Source of the DNA: Klebsormidium nitens
Taxonomy: Eukaryota; Streptophyta; Klebsormidiophyceae; Klebsormidiales; Klebsormidiaceae
NCBI GenBank assembly: GCA_000708835.1
Contig: DF237055.1
Coordinates: 62,001-126,000, forward strand
DNA length: 64,000 nucleotides
Reading direction: 5' to 3'
The notes beneath the pieces are model-generated. The model saw nothing but the letters and a program-made list of their open reading frames with translations, did not search any database and was not told where the DNA came from. Both the position numbers and the translations under genes were made by a program. This document shows, in pieces, positions 57,901-64,000 of the stretch (positions are counted from its first letter, which is position 1; each line of letters opens with the position of its first letter).

Positions 57901-60900
57901 AATAAAGTGCCAATGAAGTGCCCCCTGCCAAGGCAGTGCTGCAAGTGGACGCAGTTTAGCAACGGCTGCGTTCAAAGAGCTAAAAAAGAAGTTTAGATCG
58001 AAGGGTTGAACCAAAGGTGAACGAGAAGCCCTCAAGCATTCAAGGTGATCAGCATCGGAGAGCGGTGAATTATGCGGGCCGTTTCCAATGAAGTGTTGTG
58101 CATGTGCTCCGAATCGCAATGCTGCCTTCAAAGTTCGAAACGATTTACGATAGGTTCGTGTGATTACCAATTTGAGATCGACTCAGGTGTAGCAAGGGAA
58201 TGGCATTGTCTCTGCCAGAGGCAACGAGAACGAGAGGACGAAATAACAGAGTAAAAGAAACGACACGAGGTTATGGTGATGTCAGGAGCATACCATGGGC
58301 GGTATGTGCACGTCCATCATCACAAATGACGGCTCCAAGATCTGCTCCACCGCATGGGCCGTCACCTCCTGGGGGTCTGCGTCGCCAGCCGTTTCTACCC
58401 CCCCGCCAGCGCCCTCTCTCCGACTTTCCCCATCGGCGTCCGGCCTTCCGTTCGCTTCCGGAACGGAACCCTCCGGCCCCTCTAGCCGCCTCCGTTTGTT
58501 GGGGCTCGCCCTATCCCCATCAGATTCCGCTCTCAGCCCGGCGGACTCCGCCGCCGGCCCCGGACCAGATCCGTTTCCTTTCGCAACACTCGGTTTCGCG
58601 TCTCCACTACCCCCCTCACTCTTCGCTAAACCGTTCTCCTCCTTCCCGGACAAAAGCTTCCTCGCCTCTAATGCGGGTAGATTGCTGATTCGATCTAAAT
58701 CTGACGACGGGGTTAACTTTGGGGTTTTGGCGAAGGCGGGACGCGGCTGCCAGAGCCCAGTGGTGTCGTCCCGGGTGTAAATTTGCGGGGGGCCGTACCA
58801 GTTGTGACGGTCCAGCGTCACTAGGACGGTCTGAGGAGCGAAAAGCAGATTGTCAAAAATGAGAGGTCGGTGATGAGGGTCGGTGAAAATTTCCGGGCTA
58901 CCGGTTGCTTCTGTGATTCGAAAGGAAGGCAGTCGGGCAACTTTTCTCGCAGCTTTGCAGTTATCTGTTTTGGCTAAACCCAAGAAAGCCAGATGATTCC
59001 TTAAAACTCATAAGCAATTCCGTGTTGGAAATATACGTCCATCTTCGGTGTGCAGCACCATAAGTCGGATCGGGATCGCCTCTTCTCGTAGACGGCCACT
59101 ACGCTTTCCTGCGCCGCACTCTCGAAGCCCACACCCAATCGAATGAACGCGCCAAGCACCTGCCACTGTACACGATACTCAGATTCAAAACTCCGCCACA
59201 AATCAAAACCCCGGAAAGATGGAGGCCAGAGCCCCTCCAGACTCCGCCAAAACTTCCGGGGCCTTACCTTGCCCCGGTGTCGGTCCGAGTTGGTCACAAA
59301 CTCGAGGGGCACTTTGGCGCCCGGTTGGAGCCCCCCGAGCACCTCGATGAAGGCGGCCATGTCGGGCGTCTCGCGGCTGTTGAACTTTTTGATGACGGCG
59401 TGCTTCGGGACCGCGGCGCGCGCAAGCGTGTACCCGGGCTCGGCGACGTAGACCAGCCCGCACGGGAAACGGAAGTTGCGCGCCTGGGAAGGAAACATCA
59501 ATGCTGATTCGTAAAATCAGGAAAAGTCAAAAGAACGGGTATAGGCTATGGACCGTGGTATGCGCGAAAGTGTATCCCTGCTCCGCAACATAGATCAGCC
59601 CGTGCGAGAAGCGGAAATTGCGTGTCTGATAGTACCAAGAAAATATTGGTCTCAGTCTTTCAAGGCCTCGAGATTCCTCTGTAAGACGATTTTGAACGGC
59701 GAACAGAGGATCCACAGAGATACACCATGCCTCAAAACAGCGGCGCGCAGTCGTCAAACCGTAGTCCAGCCTACAGGGGAAGCAAAATCTCCGAGAAGAA
59801 AGCAGAGTAAGGAGTTGGTACCTTTTCTACAGACTGGAAGAAACTGACCGCACCCTCGATTCCCTTCAAAGACAAGCTTCCATATGCTTTCCCATCGAGT
59901 TTCAGAGAGTGGGTGAACGAGTAATTGCGCAACCAAAACGAAGCGGAGACTACCCACCTCTGCATCCAAGAAATGCTGTCATGACAGCAAATGGAGTAAA
60001 GTTAAAATTCCTCGAATTGGGGGGCTCACCTGCTGGTAGGACAGCGGGTGTACGACCCCCCCGCTAAGCTCCAGGAACCAGTCGGGAGTGATGGAGTGCA
60101 AATTTTGGACCAGTAGCTGTGTCGTGATGGCTTGACCCCCCCGCACCACTTCGACGGAAATTCTCTTGCCCACCGAGTCGTCCAGGAGGGCCTCCAAAGC
60201 GTAGAATTGGGTTACGATCTGCAAAGGCGGAAGCGTTGCTTCAGCGAAACGGTATGCAGAAGGTTGGGAGCTTTGTGTTGTTTGACAAAAGGTATTGTTA
60301 TGTCCAACGAAAGCAGCGACTTCGGAGCGTCTTTGGAGGGCAGCATAGCTGTCCCAGAGATATTGCACTCTTTGTTACGTCATCTCCGAATCCTCGTCCC
60401 TCAACCTTTCCTACCACTGACTTTCATGGGACAAGAGTCCTTTCAGCTCAATCTCTTTTAGGTTTGAGCGGTTCTGACTATCCGGCAATGTCCAAAAAGT
60501 AGCGGCCCAGTCTTCGGCCCGCTCCAAATCCATCTCGGTGCCTCTTCACACATCTTTGAATAGCGAGGCCACACAACAAGCAAGCGGTAGAGCAAGCGAA
60601 GCCGACGGAGTAGAAGCGCACGACAAGCGACGAACTTACAAGCGCGGGCACACAACAAGTCTTCCGAAAGCCCTCTTTACCTGCCCCTCGACCCGCACGA
60701 GAACATCCCCCGTCTCTAGTTGTCCGTGAGCGGGCCCCGCTGGCACCACCGAATCGACCACCAGCATTCCTGTCTCCTGCTTCGCGGACGCCCGGACCAG
60801 GCCCTCCGTCTCGCGTCCGAGGCCCAGGCGCCGGACCTCGTCGAAACCCTTGTGGACCAGGGTGGTCTGCAGAGGCGACACGTGTCTTGGTGTGAGGGGC

Positions 60901-63900
60901 GCAGACATTTGTTTAGACAGTACTACCAACAGCAGAAAGTTTCTAAGCATTGATTGCGTGGCATTTGCATCGAAAATTCAGCGGACTGCTCAAGATGAAG
61001 CACGATCAGAAGGATTTTTCGAGGATCAGCCAAGCGTCACTTTTGACGCCTAGGTTGCAACGTCGAACTTTGTATATCACGAAATTGGACAGCGTATGAC
61101 GAAATGAGGCGAAAAGACGATATGAAGCGCAAAGATGTTTAAGCCTGATCTGTGAAATGAAGTCGGAGCAATTTCGAGGTCTTCGTATCAAACTCAGAAC
61201 ACTATCACAAAGGGAAAGAGGCAAAAACGAGAACGTCGGAGAAAGTAAAGGTCACGAGCACGATATCATGCAAGCATTGTCATATTCAGATCTGACAACG
61301 ATTGGAATTTTGAAACAACATGCCACAATCCGCTGAATCTCGGATGTATAGTTTCTACAAGCTTCCAATTAGTGGTGAGCTCTTGACCTGAAAGACTATT
61401 ATCCAACCTGCAACGTTCCCCTGGGAATCTGCGGCGCAGGCCACCCCGGCAGGGCCGTGTCCGGTCTGCTCGTTTGTAGAAACCGCAGCGCTCGGACAAC
61501 GCGTCCGAGGGGCAGAAAGAACGCCGACGCGGAAGTCGACTTGCTGCCCGCGTTCAGCGCGACCGCCTGGCCGTGGCAGTCGATGACGGGGGACCCGCTG
61601 CTCCCGCCCTTAGTGCCAGACGCGGCCTGGGGGGTTAATGCGAGGGCAGGTGAAGGCTCGGGTCAAGCAAGGGTGAATTGGAGCACGAGATTCGGAGTTA
61701 GGTGGAATGAATGTTGGTTTGGCAGCGAGGGCAGGTTAAGGCTCGAGGTAAACAAGGGTAGGTTGGAGCACGAAATCGGGGTTAGGTGGAGTAGATATAA
61801 AGTGGGCATTCAAACGAAGGTATAGCCCGAAGCTTCAAACCCGAGAATCGAGGCAAAGTGTGAAGATTGCAGGAGCCACAGCGAATGAACTCCAGAGTAG
61901 GGGAAAAACTTTGAAACATAGGGACTTATCGCTACACTCTCGAGCTCCATACGATGACCACTGTAGATTGTCAGTACCCAACCGTTCATTAAACCACCCC
62001 ACGTTCTGCGTCCAATCGAACGTGCAATCCGCAGATCGATCGTGCTCCCATTACAAAAGACTGGGAATCACGGACGTCAAGTGATGACTTGCGTTGGCAA
62101 AAGAATATGTCCATACCTGGATGTAGAAGGTGTTGAAGTCGTTGAAGCCCTCCTTCTTGTAGTGTGGGGCGTCCCGGTCCAGGCGGGCCAGCGTGCCAGC
62201 GAGAATGGACACCTGGCAGAGAGAGGGGGTTTCGGAATTTGAGGTTGTTGGAGACAGAACGAAGTAAAGATCATGTCCTTCCGCCGACTCGCCGGTTTCC
62301 AAGATTCGGATCAGAAAAATATATGCACTATCAAGTGAGTACGTCTCAATTGCTCATCTCGTTTTGGTCGTTACTTTTCTTTGTCCACTGTACGGGTGCT
62401 GTACCTGGTTGCTTGTCGCTTCTCCCCACTTGATTTGAATTTGGTGTCCTCTATCGACTGTTGAAATTTGCGTAATCTGTTTAGAGTTCAAGACAGGTGT
62501 GACCCTGACGGAGTGATTGGCTCTGGTCGGGGCGTTCCATCAAGGTGGAACGCGGCATGGAAGATCCATCAGATTCTCCTCTGCAATCGAGGAGCCATTG
62601 ATTGCAGAGGAGAAAGGGAGCACGGCATGAAGGAGATCAGCAGGGCCGCACCTTTTCTCCTGAGTCGTTCCCAACGACCCTAATTTCCAGTCCAACAGTG
62701 GCAGCTTCCGGCACGAGCGGTACCTCTTCCAGGTCCATGAACTGCACTGCTGCCGGGTCGAAGTGCATGAAGCCGAAGTCGTGAACCGGGTCCCGGTACA
62801 GCGGGTGCACCGGGATCTCTTCACGATCCAGGAAGACAGCCTCTGCCACGACGGGGCCTGGGAAAATCCAAGAAATGGCATAAGGATATAATTTTTAAAA
62901 AAGAGTGAGTATTGATAGAAATAAGTACGGAGGGACTTTGATAGAGGGACTTTCATGGTCCACCGGGTGCGCTGGGATCTCCTCGCGATCCTAGAAGTAG
63001 GCCTCTGCTATGGCGGGGCCTGGGGCGGGGCCTGGAAAGAGGACAACTAGCATGGGTTTCTCTCCTGGTGGAAGGGGAGGTGAGAAGGGGTCACTGAATC
63101 GGAGAATGTCCAGTACAGGGGTGCACCGGCGTCCCCATACGGTTGAGAAAGACACCCTCTGCCACGAACCCCCGGGGGAAAACAAGAACTAGCATCAAGA
63201 TAGTACCGGTTGACAACTGGAGATTTGAGAGGAAAACGTTTGAAGAGACTTAATGAAGGGGGACGCGGGATCTCGTTGCGGGCCAAGAAGACGGCCTCTG
63301 CAACGACGGGACTGGGGAAGTATACTGCAGCACTGGTTGAGAAGTGGTCTTTGAGAGGGAAGGTTTCAGGGGACTTTTAGGGTCCAGCGGGTGCGCCGTA
63401 CTCTTCTTACAACAGGACACAACTCCAGATCAACAGAACAGAAGCAAGACTTTCTTTGATTCCAGCAAAGAACTTAGCCAACTGCCACGACAGTGGCTGC
63501 TGTGACATCAAGGGTTGTCTGGCAGTGAGGGTTCAGTGACCTCGAATACCCCTGATTGCTACATCTGGATTTGCAGATCTGCAGGTCGTTCTTGGCTGTA
63601 ACTTTTAGCCTCTCCTCCATCAAATCATATGTTTTCAAAGTTATTGGCTGCCAGCCAGCACCTCCAAGTCCCGTTTAGTAGGCATCCATGATCCTGGATC
63701 TTCCAGCGGCGGAAGTGTTTCGTTGGCAAGTCAAGTACTTAAAAGTGCCTGGAGTATAATCACATCCTTGTCCATCAGCTACTATGTGTTCTTCGCATCG
63801 ATTGCCAGTATATCGGGCAAGCCATATTCTCCATTTCGCAGCCGGTGTGGCTCCAAACGGTGTATCAGTGCCTCTTTGCTGCACTCTTGATGACCGACCT

Positions 63901-64000
63901 GGTTTGACGACATGCCGGTTGGTGAGAATAAGCCCAAGCTTCTTGTCCACTATAAACCCCGTCGCGTAGCTAGAGGAGGCTGATTCTGTGTCAAACGCAC
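51988..64000 (-). CDS. DEGP7: DegP/HtrA-type serine protease, DEGP7-like (5' end beyond window)
   Basis: Exons (minus): 64000-63899 (runs off the edge), 62857-62652, 62212-62117, 61626-61408, 60866-60681, 60218-60030, 59483-59268, 58830-58294, 56919-56755, 56262-55909, 55300-55037, 53918-53742, 53065-52908, 52264-51988. That is about 1047 residues with matching phases; Arabidopsis DEGP7 is about 1100 aa, so some 60 N-terminal residues are missing. The protease triad is visible: His in [10 protein letters not shown], Asp in RDPVHDFGF, Ser in [19 protein letters not shown]-like regions follow ([35 protein letters not shown]), then a degenerate second protease half ([31 protein letters not shown]) and the end [18 protein letters not shown]. 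The exon at 58830-58294 holds a disordered insert with a KRRR patch. DEGP7 is a nuclear, nucleolar-type ATP-independent protease in Arabidopsis, as I recall. Introns carry many exon-edge copies. Confidence 0.95.
52200..52395 (-). repeat. Duplicate of the DEGP7 last-exon start
   Basis: The true edge (about 52205-52285) has gatccattggagggcg and gccgtggcaccacctg. A copy at about 52328-52395 has gatccatcgaagggcg and tccgtggcaccacccg. Confidence 0.85.
53463..53560. repeat. Two-copy tandem repeat in a DEGP7 intron
   Basis: The unit actggaa(a/g)acgtggt followed by atccagtggct occurs twice, about 52 bp apart. This one is intron-only and not an exon edge. Confidence 0.85.
53845..54365 (-). repeat. 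Copies of the DEGP7 exon 12 start
   Basis: The true edge (about 53880-53935: gaacccgctagacatccctt, gagcacctgccagg) recurs at about 54010-54065, and more weakly at 54145-54220 (gatcgctagacaacctgc) and 54343-54362 (gaagcacctgccag). Confidence 0.8.
54700..55095 (-). repeat. Four-copy ladder of the DEGP7 exon 11 donor edge
   Basis: The true exon end and donor (about 55023-55090: ctaacctgtctccggaggga) recur at about 54943-55012, 54826-54905 and 54705-54775. They share gtctttctccagcagtt and ttgacccactgttcggac in various states. Copies closer to the exon are more alike. The 54943 and 54826 copies keep a potential donor. Confidence 0.9.
56860..58135 (-). repeat. Eight-copy ladder of the DEGP7 exon 9 start
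   Basis: The true acceptor edge (about 56868-56930: aggcccgtgccgatgaaatg, then atccagcaacgcctgcggtt) is repeated upstream at about 57045, 57217, 57400, 57586, 57720, 57900 and 58075. Spacing is mostly 170-190 bp. Similarity falls with distance from the exon. Two copies keep an intact ccgcag-type acceptor. Confidence 0.9.
59410..59645 (-). repeat. Duplicate of the DEGP7 exon 7 start
   Basis: The true edge (about 59418-59490: agaccagcccgcacgggaaa, gcgcgcctgggaa) is copied at about 59560-59640 (agatcagcccgtgcgagaag, gcgtgtctgatag). The copy has lost the acceptor. Confidence 0.85.
61630..61800. repeat. Two-copy tandem repeat of about 88 bp in a DEGP7 intron
   Basis: The segment gcgagggcaggtgaaggctcg ... 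ggagcacgagattcggagttaggtgga is followed by a second copy with gcgagggcaggttaaggctcg ... ggagcacgaaatcggggttaggtgga. Confidence 0.85.
62765..63400 (-). repeat. Copies of the DEGP7 exon 2 start
   Basis: The true edge (about 62800-62870: accgggatctcttcacgatc, gcctctgccacgacggggcc) recurs at about 62960-63030, 63115-63180 and 63262-63320. A remnant (gggtgcgccgtactcttctt) lies near 63388. The number of surviving acceptors is uncertain. Confidence 0.85.

Noticed and set aside
56860-58135. Regularly spaced repeats resembling a CRISPR array
   Set aside because: Units are degenerate copies of a eukaryotic exon edge, vary in length and sequence, and lie in an intron; no cas genes.

Overview
The window looks like nuclear DNA of a streptophyte (charophyte-type) green alga; a Klebsormidium-like genome is my best guess. 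The reasons are plant-type genes split by many spliceosomal introns with GTRAG donors and GCAG acceptors, plastid and thylakoid targeting peptides, a 14-3-3/EF-hand two-pore K+ channel, a GH16 XTH-like enzyme, a dirigent-like secreted protein, and a nuclear chloroplast-type MinC, which as far as I recall land plants lack. There is no operon logic: genes are monocistronic and often arranged head to head.

Layout, left to right: the start of an unidentified minus-strand gene (about 560-896); a complete 12-exon alpha-N-acetylglucosaminidase (GH89, minus, 2340-11289); head to head with it a 5-exon plus-strand gene (11706-15466) whose exons join in phase into a plastid MinC C-terminal domain fused to a four-helix membrane domain; a histone H4 gene with an intron (17463-18083), with an H3-tail-like ORF facing it; a peroxisomal quinone-oxidoreductase-like MDR protein (minus, 19663-22821); a thylakoid-lumen cyclophilin of CYP28 type (plus, 23314-28314); a dirigent-like secreted protein with a 1-nt frameshift (plus, 30140-32794); chaperonin CCT5 (minus, 33701-39322); a TPK potassium channel (plus, 40976-44453); a bipartite tRNA-like element (minus, 46291-46627); a GH16/XTH-like gene with a 1-nt frameshift (plus, 47942-50388); and most of a DEGP7-like protease (minus, 51988 to beyond the right edge). 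Exon borders were inferred by eye from splice consensus, reading phase and family conservation. Every multi-exon CDS adds up to an intact frame except the two stated frameshifts.

Two things stand out. First, the MinC-membrane fusion: the MinC beta-helix domain would carry its own membrane anchor. Second, a window-wide pattern. Introns beside many exons contain one to seven degenerate tandem copies of the exon edge together with its splice site, at roughly 90-190 bp spacing. It occurs in NAGLU, minC, the cyclophilin, CCT5, TPK and repeatedly in DEGP7. It looks like intron birth or growth by repeated tandem duplication across splice junctions, leaving ladders of decoy splice sites. In TPK one copy is still an in-frame potential cassette exon repeating the GYGD pore filter.

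Sections without a recognised gene (about 0.9-2.3, 15.5-17.4, 18.1-19.6, 28.3-30.1, 32.8-33.7, 39.3-40.9, 44.5-47.9 and 50.4-52.0 kb) hold only small repeats, hairpins and unsupported short ORFs.
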